This document shows positions 1 to 7,834 of a DNA stretch of 33,589 nucleotides, one piece after another (the stretch's first letter is position 1; every line of letters begins with the position of its first letter). Below the pieces are notes generated by a model. The model had not been told where the DNA came from and ran no database searches. It saw nothing but the letters and a program-made list of their open reading frames with translations. Position numbers and translations under genes: made by a program. Origin of the DNA: DASZTU01 sp035493835 (lineage in GTDB: Bacteria > Pseudomonadota > Alphaproteobacteria > Rhizobiales > Devosiaceae); contig DATJHO010000069.1 in assembly GCA_035493835.1 (NCBI GenBank), positions 1 to 33,589 on the forward strand, given 5' to 3'.

Positions 1-1
1 G

Positions 2-559
2 CGTGGGCACCGGCACCCTCGGTACTGCCTAATTGGCAATCACGAGGCCCTGTTCCTTGAGTTTTTTGCCGATCCATCGCTCAAGGCCGATTGGCTTGAC
101 GTTGGTGGACTCGATACCCTGGCCTCCTACGGTATTTCGCCGGGCAGTCTCGCAAAGCATCGAAAAGCGTTGCAGGAGCTTCTGCTGAGTCACGTTCCGA
201 TCGAGCATCTCAATTTTCTAAATAGTCTTCCAGTCATGATCTCAACACCCTCACATGTGTTTGTCCATGCGGGGGTCAGAACAGAGCTGAGTCTTTCGTC
301 GCAAGAAGACGATGATCTGTTGTGGTGTAAAGATAATTTTGACCATAACTACGAAGCATTTGACAAGATAGTCGTGCATGGCCATACGCCACGGACAAAA
401 CCCTTGCTGAAAGGCAATAGAATTTCGATCGACACTGGAGCGTATATGACCGGTCGCCTCTCGGCCGTGTGCATAGCGCGCAACCGGGCGCCCTATGTGC
501 TGTCCGTCAGTGCGACCGCTTCACGCGCCGCCGCGAATTCTCCAGCAATGCACGTCTAG
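2..559 (+). CDS. PPP-family metallophosphatase (serine/threonine protein phosphatase), 5' truncated
   Basis: The reading frame is already open at base 2, so the N-terminus with the GDxHG/GDxxDRG metal motifs lies outside the window; the stop is at 557-559. Visible motifs are GNHE near the left edge, then FVHAGVR, and VVHGHTPR followed by IDTGAYMTGRLSAV. These are the second half of the phosphoprotein phosphatase (lambda phosphatase/PPP) fold, whose Asn and His residues bind two metal ions. The family hydrolyses phospho-Ser/Thr, sometimes phospho-Tyr or small phosphoesters. It lies 74 bases upstream of a tyrosine autokinase gene on the same strand, so a role in tuning polysaccharide synthesis is a reasonable inference; PssZ of the Rhizobium leguminosarum EPS region is a known PPP-type precedent. 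An ApaH-like nucleotide phosphatase is the main alternative. Confidence 0.85.
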   Translation, partial: RGHRHPRYCLIGNHEALFLEFFADPSLKADWLDVGGLDTLASYGISPGSLAKHRKALQELLLSHVPIEHLNFLNSLPVMISTPSHVFVHAGVRTELSLSSQEDDDLLWCKDNFDHNYEAFDKIVVHGHTPRTKPLLKGNRISIDTGAYMTGRLSAVCIARNRAPYVLSVSATASRAAANSPAMHV

Positions 560-633
560 AAAACTGGTCCCGACCACCTACCGACGAATGTGTCTTTGCC
601 GTCGACCACAGGCGAGTATTGGAAACCGAACGG

Positions 634-2802
634 ATGGATGAACCTACCCTGGACATCAAGGCGTTTGTCGGCCTGCTTCGGCGGCGCATCCTCCTTATTT
701 TGACCACCACCGTTGTGGTGGTCGGCATCGCAACGCTGGTCACGTTCGCCCTGAAACCGGCCTACACCGCCACCGCCCTGGTGCTCGTCGATACCAGCAA
801 GAAAGATGTCCTCGATCCGAATAGCCAGTCGGTCGGTTCGTCCACCGACAGTGCTCGGGTCGACAGCGAGGTCGAGATGGTCAGGTCCGAGGCGACCCTG
901 CTGCGGGTCATCGACCAGCGGGATCTGATCAACGATCCAGATTTTGGCTATCACGAGGGCTGGCGCGACCGCTTGCTGGACTTTCTGAAGATTCGACCGA
1001 TCGCCGAACCGGGCGACGCATCGCAACGAAAGCTCATCCTTGGGCAACTCGAGGACGCTGTCCGGGTGCAGCGCAAAGGGCTGACCTATATTATCGCAGT
1101 CGACGCCCGCTCGACGTCACCCGATACCGCGGCCAGGATCGCCAACGCGGTCACGGACGCCTACATCAACCAGCAACTCGCGGCAAAGGTCGCCTCGATC
1201 CAGAACGCCAGGGATGTAGTCAACGGTCGCCTGCCCGAAGCGTTTGCCACGCTCATCGCCACCCAGGGCGACATGGTCAATTTTTTCGCCAGGAAGGTTG
1301 CGCCGATCATCGCAACGTCCGGAGATCAGAATCTGGTTTCCCTGGCCAATCAACTCACCGCAACGAATGCCGAGGGACAGCGCCTGTCGGAAATCGCGGA
1401 TGTGGTAGCTGCGGGTTCGACAAAGGCGGACTGGGATAGGGTCGCAAGCTCGCTGGAAAGCGGCAATCGAAGCACGCTCAAGGCAGATGTCGTTGCCCAG
1501 CTGAATCAACAGCGCAAGTCGCTCGCGCAAAGTCTTGCGGGGGCGAAAGACGCGACAACCCAGGTTAACCTTCGACAAGAGCTCGAAAAAATCACCGATC
1601 AGCTTCAGGTCGAGGCCAATAGCAGGGTCACCGTGCTCCGGCAGCTGGCGCAGCAAGCGGCCACCCGCGCCAGCGATGTTGTCGACCAAATCAGCCCGGA
1701 ATTGACCAGCATCAACTTGCCGGCCGACGTGAACGCCAGCATGGTGACACTGTTGGCGACGCATGCAAATGCCAAGAACAAGTATGGCGTGATGTTGGCG
1801 CGCGAGAATGACCTGGACACCAACGCTTACCTCCAGCTGGCGGACAGTCGCGTCGTCTCCCCAGCCACCCCGCCATCGGACCCCTCGTTCCCGAACACCA
1901 GGCTGATCCTGGGCCTTGCAACCATTGCGGCGCTTGGCATGGGCGTCGGCCTCGCCTTCCTCTATGAGAATTACATCGGCGGGTTCGTCTCCGAGCAGCA
2001 GCTCGAGGCGGTGCTCGGCGCGCCCGTCGTTACCGGCATACCGCGGCAGCGCCCAATGAAGCGACCGGATGGCACCCCAGTCAGTTCGCTCGCCGATGCC
2101 ATGCTCGATTCGCCACTTTCTATTTTCGCTGAGTCGATTCGTCGAATACGCGTCCGCATCGACCTGGCAACACGCAATCTCCGTCAGGCCGAGCCCCAAA
2201 ACCGGGAACGTGGCTCGGTAGTGATGGTTACCTCAACCGCCCCAGGCGAGGGCAAGACCACTATTTCGTTGTCGTTGGCGCGGGCCTACGCCCTCTCTGG
2301 CCGTACAACTTTGTTGATCGACTGCGACCTGCGCAAGCCAAGCGTGCACCGGCATCTTACGTTGCATTCGTCGGCGGGACTGGTCGACTATCTTGCAAGC
2401 GATGCGGCCAATCCGGAGCTGGCAAGCTTTACCGTCGAAGATCCCTTCTCGAGCGTGCAGGTGGCCTTGGGTGGGCGGCGCAGCGATATCGCCACCGACC
2501 AACTGATCGCCAACAACACGTTCTCCCGCCTGCTCGAGGCCGCTGTAACGGTCTTTGACATCGTCATCCTCGATACGCCACCCGTCGGACCAGTAGTGGA
2601 CGGTATCTACCTCGCTCAATATGCCGATACTATCGTGTTCGCGGTTGAGGCCCGACATACGTCGCAACAAGATGCCAAGAGGGCCCTGGCCGCAATTGCA
2701 ACAAGCAAGCGAAAATCTGCCGAAACGCTGCTTGTGTTAAATCAGCATGATGACGCGAAGTCGGCGTACTACTACAAATACAAATATTACTATGACAAAT
2801 AA
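634..2802 (+). CDS. Wzc/ExoP-like polysaccharide chain-length regulator and BY-type tyrosine autokinase
   Basis: The protein has 722 aa from ATG 634 (MDEPTLDIKAF). The frame stays open upstream, but the extra N-terminus there looks non-coding. Layout: Wzz-type N-terminal domain with a membrane segment at about residues 12-35, a long periplasmic helical region, a second membrane segment at about 424-445, and a cytoplasmic P-loop kinase domain. The kinase domain shows Walker A STAPGEGKTT (about 534-543), Walker A' LLIDCDLRKP (about 559-568) and Walker B VILDTPPV (about 645-652). The C-terminus ends in a tyrosine cluster (YYYKYKYYYDK), the usual autophosphorylation tail of Wzc, ExoP and GumC-like BY-kinases. 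Such proteins sit in the inner membrane and control polymer length and export through cycles of Tyr phosphorylation. Domain and kinase are fused, as in proteobacterial members. Confidence 0.93.
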   Translation: MDEPTLDIKAFVGLLRRRILLILTTTVVVVGIATLVTFALKPAYTATALVLVDTSKKDVLDPNSQSVGSSTDSARVDSEVEMVRSEATLLRVIDQRDLINDPDFGYHEGWRDRLLDFLKIRPIAEPGDASQRKLILGQLEDAVRVQRKGLTYIIAVDARSTSPDTAARIANAVTDAYINQQLAAKVASIQNARDVVNGRLPEAFATLIATQGDMVNFFARKVAPIIATSGDQNLVSLANQLTATNAEGQRLSEIADVVAAGSTKADWDRVASSLESGNRSTLKADVVAQLNQQRKSLAQSLAGAKDATTQVNLRQELEKITDQLQVEANSRVTVLRQLAQQAATRASDVVDQISPELTSINLPADVNASMVTLLATHANAKNKYGVMLARENDLDTNAYLQLADSRVVSPATPPSDPSFPNTRLILGLATIAALGMGVGLAFLYENYIGGFVSEQQLEAVLGAPVVTGIPRQRPMKRPDGTPVSSLADAMLDSPLSIFAESIRRIRVRIDLATRNLRQAEPQNRERGSVVMVTSTAPGEGKTTISLSLARAYALSGRTTLLIDCDLRKPSVHRHLTLHSSAGLVDYLASDAANPELASFTVEDPFSSVQVALGGRRSDIATDQLIANNTFSRLLEAAVTVFDIVILDTPPVGPVVDGIYLAQYADTIVFAVEARHTSQQDAKRALAAIATSKRKSAETLLVLNQHDDAKSAYYYKYKYYYDK

Positions 2803-2956
2803 CGCCGATCGGGGCGATTTCAACCGAGCGCGTTCGGAGACTACGCACTATTATTAGGAGAGTTTCTACCTATGGCGTCGTCAGAAGCGTAAAGATGCTT
2901 CCCCAATCCAGTGAGATATGCGATGTGGTTCCTGACAAACACCGAGGGCCAATAGC

Positions 2957-3403
2957 ATGAAGTGCCAGTTCCTTGTGTCCATTTTGGCTATTGCGATGAT
3001 CCTTGGTGGTGACCTGACCGCGGTCCAGGCCGCCGTCACACCGGCGACCCAAGTGCAGGTCGTCACCCAAGCCGATGTCGTGAGCGCGTGCGCCAAAGGG
3101 GGGAACGCCCAAGGGTGTCAGGATATCGTCAAGGCATTTGTTGCCTACCTCAAGGTCAGCGGCATGACTGCCGACCAGATCAACAAGGTTGTCGCTGAGG
3201 CGGTGCAGGCGCTGGTGAAGAATTCTGCTTCGCTGCCGCCTGATGTCCGCGCCGTGGTCGCCGAGGCGGTGAATGTGGTGGCAACCGCCTCAAGCGATAC
3301 GCAGCAGATTGCCGCTATCCGTGAGGTCGCCACGACGGTCGCCAACGGCTCTTTCAGCGAATCCTCTTCGGTAAGCAGCGGCAAGCCGGCCAGCCCAGGC
3401 TGA
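2957..3403 (+). CDS. Small exported protein of unknown function in the EPS cluster
   Basis: The product has 148 aa, with a clear signal peptide (MKCQFLVSILAIAMILGG, cleavage probably after VQA). The mature part is rich in Ala and Val and should be helical. It carries two cysteines nine residues apart (C45, C54), which could form a disulfide in the periplasm. The hexapeptide VVAEAV occurs twice (about residues 83 and 105), suggesting an internal duplication. The tail is Ser/Gly-rich. A GAGGG-like ribosome binding stretch lies before ATG 2957. I do not recognise the family. It is sandwiched between the chain-length kinase gene and a membrane-anchored protein upstream of the polymerase, so involvement in polymer export or assembly is inferred from position only. 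Confidence 0.7.
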   Translation: MKCQFLVSILAIAMILGGDLTAVQAAVTPATQVQVVTQADVVSACAKGGNAQGCQDIVKAFVAYLKVSGMTADQINKVVAEAVQALVKNSASLPPDVRAVVAEAVNVVATASSDTQQIAAIREVATTVANGSFSESSSVSSGKPASPG

Positions 3404-3470
3404 CACCTGCCGGTCGCGGTGTTGGTTTTGATCTCACAGCTAGGTACCCGAAGGGCGGGCTACGTTGGAA

Positions 3471-4160
3471 ATGGCTTGGCGTGGAGCTGGCGCGGTCGGG
3501 AGGCGCTGGTCGCTTTGGTTGCTGCTTGCAACATCGGTTTGGGGCTGTGCCCTCTCGGGCGCGGCGTTGGTGCTGGAGGCACGGCCTTTTTTCGCGACCG
3601 CCGAGGACATTGAGACGCTCACCGACAGACTGGTCGCGCAGCCGATCGTTGCCGGATGGTCGCTGGATGCGGAACGACAGGTGCTCAATGCTTGCGTACG
3701 CGCCATGAAATCTGCCTACGGACGAATTCTGCCGCGACCCGAGCGCGGCAATCTGACGTCCCACTGCCTTGAATTGGCAGAGCAGGTTGTCGCAAATAAC
3801 CCTTCAAGTGCGTATGCATGGTACGTTGAGGCCCTCGCCGCCGCGGGAGACGGCAATTTCACGCTGCTGAGTGACGCACTCATGCGTTCGGAACAGTTGG
3901 CGCCCAATGAGGAGTGGTTGGGCACGGTACGGGACGAGTTGGCGGAGGCCAATCTTGATCACCTGACCCCCGACGCTCGCGCGGCAAATGATCGTGACCT
4001 GGCCATGTTGGTATCCAGCATGACAGGCCTTGCCGCGATCGGCGCGCGATACATCCGCGACCCTGATTTCCGTGAGCGCATCAAGGAAATCGTCGAACAA
4101 CTACCGGCAGCCGACCAGCGACGTTTCATAGGCGCGGTGTCTCGAGCGGCGCATGGCTAG
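3471..4160 (+). CDS. Membrane-anchored TPR-like protein of unknown function
   Basis: The product is 229 aa from ATG 3471; TTG 3465, two codons upstream, is an alternative start with better spacing from AAGGGCGGG. A single hydrophobic N-terminal segment (WSLWLLLATSVWGCALSGAAL) can act as signal anchor; the cysteine in it is not in a clean lipobox. The remainder should face the periplasm and is helical. The stretch around residues 115-150 (SSAYAWYVEALAAAGDG, then LMRSEQLAPNEEWL) resembles one or two tetratricopeptide-type helical pairs, which usually mediate protein contacts. Its end overlaps the following Wzy-like gene by 8 bases, so the two are probably translationally coupled. That makes a helper role for the polymerase/ligase plausible, but this is inference. 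I know no named family for it. Confidence 0.75.
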   Translation: MAWRGAGAVGRRWSLWLLLATSVWGCALSGAALVLEARPFFATAEDIETLTDRLVAQPIVAGWSLDAERQVLNACVRAMKSAYGRILPRPERGNLTSHCLELAEQVVANNPSSAYAWYVEALAAAGDGNFTLLSDALMRSEQLAPNEEWLGTVRDELAEANLDHLTPDARAANDRDLAMLVSSMTGLAAIGARYIRDPDFRERIKEIVEQLPAADQRRFIGAVSRAAHG

Positions 4161-5607
4161 AGCGGAACGCCAAATTGCGACGGAATTTGGCACCGGTGCC
4201 CATCGGCGTAAGTCCGCCGACAGCTTGGCGGGCCGCCGATCGACTTACGCCACTGGCTTTCTATGCATGGCAATTGTTGCTCTTGCTCCCCTGCCACTGG
4301 CAAGCAATCGGCCCTTCTTTTGGGCCCTCTGGACCTTGGTGCTTTCGGCCGGAACTATGGTCATTACCTCGCTGAGGCTGAGATCGCGCGCTCCCTCACC
4401 GTTCAGATTGTCTGGTCATCGCTTCCCGGCGGCGATCTTCGGATCCGTGTTGACGCTCCTCGTTGTGCAAATTCTGCCCTTCGGCCGCCTGTTCGGGCCC
4501 TTCGCCTTTCATGCCGAATCCGGCGCCGTGCTGTATTCCGATACCCTCAGTGTTTCGCCGGGAACGACAATCTTGATGATCGTCCGCCTCCTGGGCTACG
4601 GGCTCTTCTCGGCGCTGCTTGTGCAAGCCGCCGCCACGCGCGCAACGCAGCGGTGGCGGATGCTGCAAATCCTCTTCGGCGTCACCGTCGCGTACGCGAT
4701 CCTCGGCTTGCTGTCGTTGTTCGTTATGCACGACACGCTGCTGGGCACGGTCAAATGGGCTTATCCGGGCACCGCGACCGGTCCGTTCGTTAACCGCAAT
4801 TCGTTCGCGACTTTCCTCGCCTTCGGGCTGGTCAGCGGCACCGCCCTGCTTTGTGGGCTAAAGCGCACCCGGTACCAAAGGCAAGGTACCTCGCTACATT
4901 GCCTCGGGCTGCTCATCGTCGCTAGCGCCCTCCTTGCCACCCAATCCAGGATGGGCTGCCTAGCCGGTGCTCTGGGCCTATCTGTCGTACTGGCGGCAGC
5001 TGCCGCTCGTGCCAGGTTGAACTGGCAAGCCATCGCCGCGCTTTGTGCGCTTGGCGTGGCTGCAGCTGGCGCTCTACTCGGGCTCTTTGGCGGTGCGCTC
5101 TTGGAGCGCCTTGGCTCGCTGGATTCGGATTCCGATGTCCGGGGCGACCTCTATCATCAGATTCTGGGCATGATCTGGCAGCGCCCGCTCTTGGGCTGGG
5201 GCGGCGGCAGCTTCGAAACCGCTTTCCCGCTCGTACATGTCCCGCCCCTCAGCACCGACCTGGTATGGGACAAGGCACATTCCACATATCTCGCGCTGTG
5301 GACGGAACTGGGTCTGGTCGTCGGTACCTTGCCGACCATTGCTTGCCTGTTGCTTGGCGCGCGCATGTTCAAGACCTTGCGCCGAAACGGACCCGAATGG
5401 TCGATCGCAGTGGCCGCCTTAGGGGTGCTTGCTGTCGCCGCGCTTCATTCGGCCGTGGACTTCAGCCTCGAGATCGAGGCCAACACATTCCTGTTCCTTG
5501 CCATATTGACCCTGGGAGCAGCGCTTCCGACTGAGCACTCGCCGGACGACCCGCAAAAGATCGGGGTTGAGGTAGGTCGGATCGGCGCCCCTCCCCGTCT
5601 GCGCTAA
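4153..5607 (+). CDS. Wzy/O-antigen ligase-like polysaccharide polymerase (first copy)
   Basis: The product is a 484 aa multi-pass membrane protein with about ten to twelve hydrophobic segments. The signature of the O-antigen ligase/polymerase family (Wzy_C, PF04932 type) is visible: GPFVNRNSFATFLAFG in the middle, a run of hydrophobic helices after it, and a periplasmic-loop region LLGWGGGSFETAFP continuing to KAHSTYLALWTELGLV. Proteins of this family join lipid-linked repeat units (Wzy) or transfer finished chains (WaaL); sequence alone does not separate the two. ATG 4153 overlaps the stop of the preceding gene. A second, clearly different member of the same family lies at 9709-10998, so the two may split polymerase and ligase duties. 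The C-terminal 25 residues are hydrophilic. Confidence 0.88.
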   Translation: MARAERQIATEFGTGAHRRKSADSLAGRRSTYATGFLCMAIVALAPLPLASNRPFFWALWTLVLSAGTMVITSLRLRSRAPSPFRLSGHRFPAAIFGSVLTLLVVQILPFGRLFGPFAFHAESGAVLYSDTLSVSPGTTILMIVRLLGYGLFSALLVQAAATRATQRWRMLQILFGVTVAYAILGLLSLFVMHDTLLGTVKWAYPGTATGPFVNRNSFATFLAFGLVSGTALLCGLKRTRYQRQGTSLHCLGLLIVASALLATQSRMGCLAGALGLSVVLAAAAARARLNWQAIAALCALGVAAAGALLGLFGGALLERLGSLDSDSDVRGDLYHQILGMIWQRPLLGWGGGSFETAFPLVHVPPLSTDLVWDKAHSTYLALWTELGLVVGTLPTIACLLLGARMFKTLRRNGPEWSIAVAALGVLAVAALHSAVDFSLEIEANTFLFLAILTLGAALPTEHSPDDPQKIGVEVGRIGAPPRLR

Positions 5608-5897
5608 CGGCCCAACGCAGTCCAGGCTCCCGCCCTTGCCGACTTGCTGTTGCCGCGCGCTCGCCGTTACGCGCCGGAAACCCAACCAAGCATCCAACCA
5701 TGCTTCGAGACACCCCGGGGAGGCGACAATGTATATCTGACTATCGTGAAGATCATCTGAAGCGCGTAAGTATAACAACTGCAATATTACTCCGTATCAA
5801 AAATCGGGTGACATCGCTTGTTCGTTTGTGCAAAAAAGACGAAACCGAAATGGGCATGCTGTCAATCATTAGCAATAATAATTAGGACGAAAGAGCG
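5608..5897 (+). other. AT-rich intergenic stretch inside the EPS cluster
   Basis: This 290-base gap is the longest in the EPS cluster. Its second half (about 5720-5895) is visibly richer in A and T than the genes around it. It lies directly before the initiating sugar transferase gene, so it is a natural place for an internal promoter, although I cannot assign convincing -35/-10 boxes. A 61-codon open frame here has no ribosome binding site and no recognisable product, and I do not call it. No strong hairpin followed by a T run is seen. Confidence 0.4.
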
Positions 5898-6644
5898 TTG
5901 GTGCCGATGCTAGCTACGTGGGAATCAAATAGCACTGCAGCATCCCTATCGATGACAGACAACGTTACCCATGATAGAGCCGAGAGAGCTACCGGATTGC
6001 CATTTGCAATTGATGGTAACACTTTGAATAATGTGCATCCGCTGCAGCTAGTGATTAAGCGTGCAATGGACATTGTCTTGTCGGTGCTTGCCGTGCTGGT
6101 GTTCTTGCCATTTCTTGTTGGCGTGGCGGGTTTGGTTAAAATAAGTAGCCCAGGACCGGTGCTATTTGTCCAGCACCGCCCAGGTCTTGGCGGGAAATCG
6201 TTTCCAATGCTGAAGTTTCGCACAATGTTCGTTCATCTCGAGGACCGCAGCGGGTTGCGGCAAACGGTAAAGAACGATATCCGCCTTACGCCCATCGGAG
6301 CGTTTCTACGCAAAACCAGCATCGATGAGTTACCGCAGCTGATCAATGTTCTGGCTGGCCACATGTCGATTGTCGGGCCACGGCCGCATCCGGTTAGCAT
6401 GTGGGCTGGCGGCAGGGACTATCGAGAGTTGGTTCCGTACTACGACCTGCGTCACGGCATGCGACCGGGGCTCTCGGGGTGGGCGCAGGTCAATGGGTAT
6501 CGCGGCCCCACCGACGATGCTCATCGGGCGATTGCCCGGATCAACCATGATCTTGCGTATATCCAGAATTTTTCTTTGGCCCTCGATGTGTGGATCATCG
6601 TCGGGACAGTAGTCCGCCAGTGTCTCGGGGGCACTGGACTGTGA
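5898..6644 (+). CDS. ExoY-like undecaprenyl-phosphate sugar phosphotransferase (EPS priming enzyme)
   Basis: The product is about 248 aa. The start is uncertain between TTG 5898, GTG 5901 and ATG 5907, with AGGA at 5884-5887; a later start at ATG 5952 would still leave the whole domain. After a variable N-terminus come VIKRAMDIVLSVLAVLVF (one membrane segment), GPVLFVQHRPGLGG, LKFRTMF, KTSIDELPQLINVL, GHMSIVGPRPHP and MRPGLSGWAQVNGYRG. This is the full signature of the bacterial sugar transferase family PF02397. The enzyme moves a sugar-1-phosphate from a nucleotide sugar to undecaprenyl phosphate at the inner membrane and so starts each repeat unit. Its size matches the short ExoY type, lacking the N-terminal multi-pass half of WbaP/PssA-long forms. 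The sugar it uses cannot be read from sequence. Confidence 0.92.
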   Translation: MVPMLATWESNSTAASLSMTDNVTHDRAERATGLPFAIDGNTLNNVHPLQLVIKRAMDIVLSVLAVLVFLPFLVGVAGLVKISSPGPVLFVQHRPGLGGKSFPMLKFRTMFVHLEDRSGLRQTVKNDIRLTPIGAFLRKTSIDELPQLINVLAGHMSIVGPRPHPVSMWAGGRDYRELVPYYDLRHGMRPGLSGWAQVNGYRGPTDDAHRAIARINHDLAYIQNFSLALDVWIIVGTVVRQCLGGTGL

Positions 6645-6865
6645 TGGTCGCTCGCTCGATTTGGCGTGACTGAAAATCCGATGGTGACGACGCGCTTGGT
6701 GGCCCTCAGCAGCGTCCACCCGGTGTTCGGACCGACACGGCAAGCTTTGCTCACACCAGCATCGGCCGCCGAAAGACCCTTATCGAGCGATGGGGCGAGT
6801 TATTCGCCAGGCGCTGCCGGGTAGCAGGCTCAAGTCCACCCGGTGGCTCACAAGGAGAATGGGCA

Positions 6866-7834
6866 ATGAATGCAAAAGTGTTGGTCACGGGTGGCGCGGG
6901 GTTCATCGGCTCCCATCTTTGCGAAAGGCTCCTCGCGGATGGTCACGAAGTCATTTGCCTCGACAATTTTTTCACGGGGTCTCGCCGGAACATTGCCCAT
7001 CTGATGGACGATCGCCGCTTTGAGCTGATGCGGCATGACGTGACATCTCCTGTCTATGTCGACGTCGATCAGATCTACAATCTTGCTTGCCCAGCCTCCC
7101 CGGTGCATTACCAATTTGACCCGGTGCAGACGACCAAGACCAGCGTGATGGGCGCCATCAATGTGCTTGGTCTCGCAAAACGGCTGCGGATTCCTGTCCT
7201 GCAGGCATCAACTTCCGAGGTCTATGGCGATCCGCACGTTCATCCTCAGGTTGAATCGTACTGGGGCAACGTCAATCCGATCGGCCCCCGCTCTTGTTAC
7301 GACGAGGGCAAGCGCTGCGCCGAAACGCTGTTCTTCGACTATCATCGAAAGCACCGGGTGCAGATCAAGGTCGTCCGGATATTCAATACCTACGGCCCAA
7401 ACATGCATCCCGGCGACGGCCGCGTCGTGTCGAACTTCATCGTGCAAGCCTTGCAGGGGAAAGACATCACCGTCTATGGCGACGGGGGTCAGACCCGATC
7501 CTTCTGCTACGTTGATGATCTGGTGGGGGCGATCACCCGGATGATGGGTACCCCACCAGCGGTGACCGGGCCGCTAAACCTTGGCAACCCGGCAGAGTTT
7601 ACCATCGGCCAACTGGCCAATTTGGTCGTCGAGATGGTCAATTCCGGTTCACGGGTTGTCTATTGTCCATTGCCAATGGACGATCCTCGCCAGCGGCAGC
7701 CGAACATCACAAAGGCGAAGGATATTCTTGGCTGGGAGCCCACGGTCCAGCTTCGGGACGGGTTGGATCGAACAATAAGATACTTTGAGGCGACGTTGCG
7801 AGAGATGCCCAGGGCGGAGCTCGAACAGGCATGA
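6866..7834 (+). CDS. uxs: UDP-glucuronate decarboxylase (UDP-xylose synthase)
   Basis: The product is 322 aa, with a clear AAGGAG ribosome binding site at 6852-6857 before ATG 6866. It is an extended short-chain dehydrogenase with the Rossmann motif VTGGAGFIGSHL, then NLACPASPVHYQFDP, STSEVYGDP, the catalytic SCYDEGKRCAE (Tyr-x3-Lys), FNTYGPNMHPGDGRVVSNF and GGQTRSFCYVDDLV. These segments are typical of UXS enzymes, which oxidise UDP-glucuronate at C4, decarboxylate it and reduce it to UDP-xylose in the cytoplasm with tightly bound NAD+. It should supply UDP-xylose, or a precursor of another pentose, to the polysaccharide. The 221 bases before it hold no gene I can support. Its stop overlaps the next gene by 4 bases (ATGA). 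Confidence 0.9.
   Translation: MNAKVLVTGGAGFIGSHLCERLLADGHEVICLDNFFTGSRRNIAHLMDDRRFELMRHDVTSPVYVDVDQIYNLACPASPVHYQFDPVQTTKTSVMGAINVLGLAKRLRIPVLQASTSEVYGDPHVHPQVESYWGNVNPIGPRSCYDEGKRCAETLFFDYHRKHRVQIKVVRIFNTYGPNMHPGDGRVVSNFIVQALQGKDITVYGDGGQTRSFCYVDDLVGAITRMMGTPPAVTGPLNLGNPAEFTIGQLANLVVEMVNSGSRVVYCPLPMDDPRQRQPNITKAKDILGWEPTVQLRDGLDRTIRYFEATLREMPRAELEQA

Noticed and set aside
2856..2893. AGGAGAG followed by a 6-codon frame (MASSEA) between the kinase gene and the small exported protein gene
   Set aside because: It resembles the xylB leader ORF in layout but is too short and does not overlap the next gene, so chance is the simpler view.
5700..5885. A 61-codon frame in the AT-rich gap before the priming transferase
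   Set aside because: It has no ribosome binding site, no signal peptide or domain, and unusual composition; I treat the region as intergenic.
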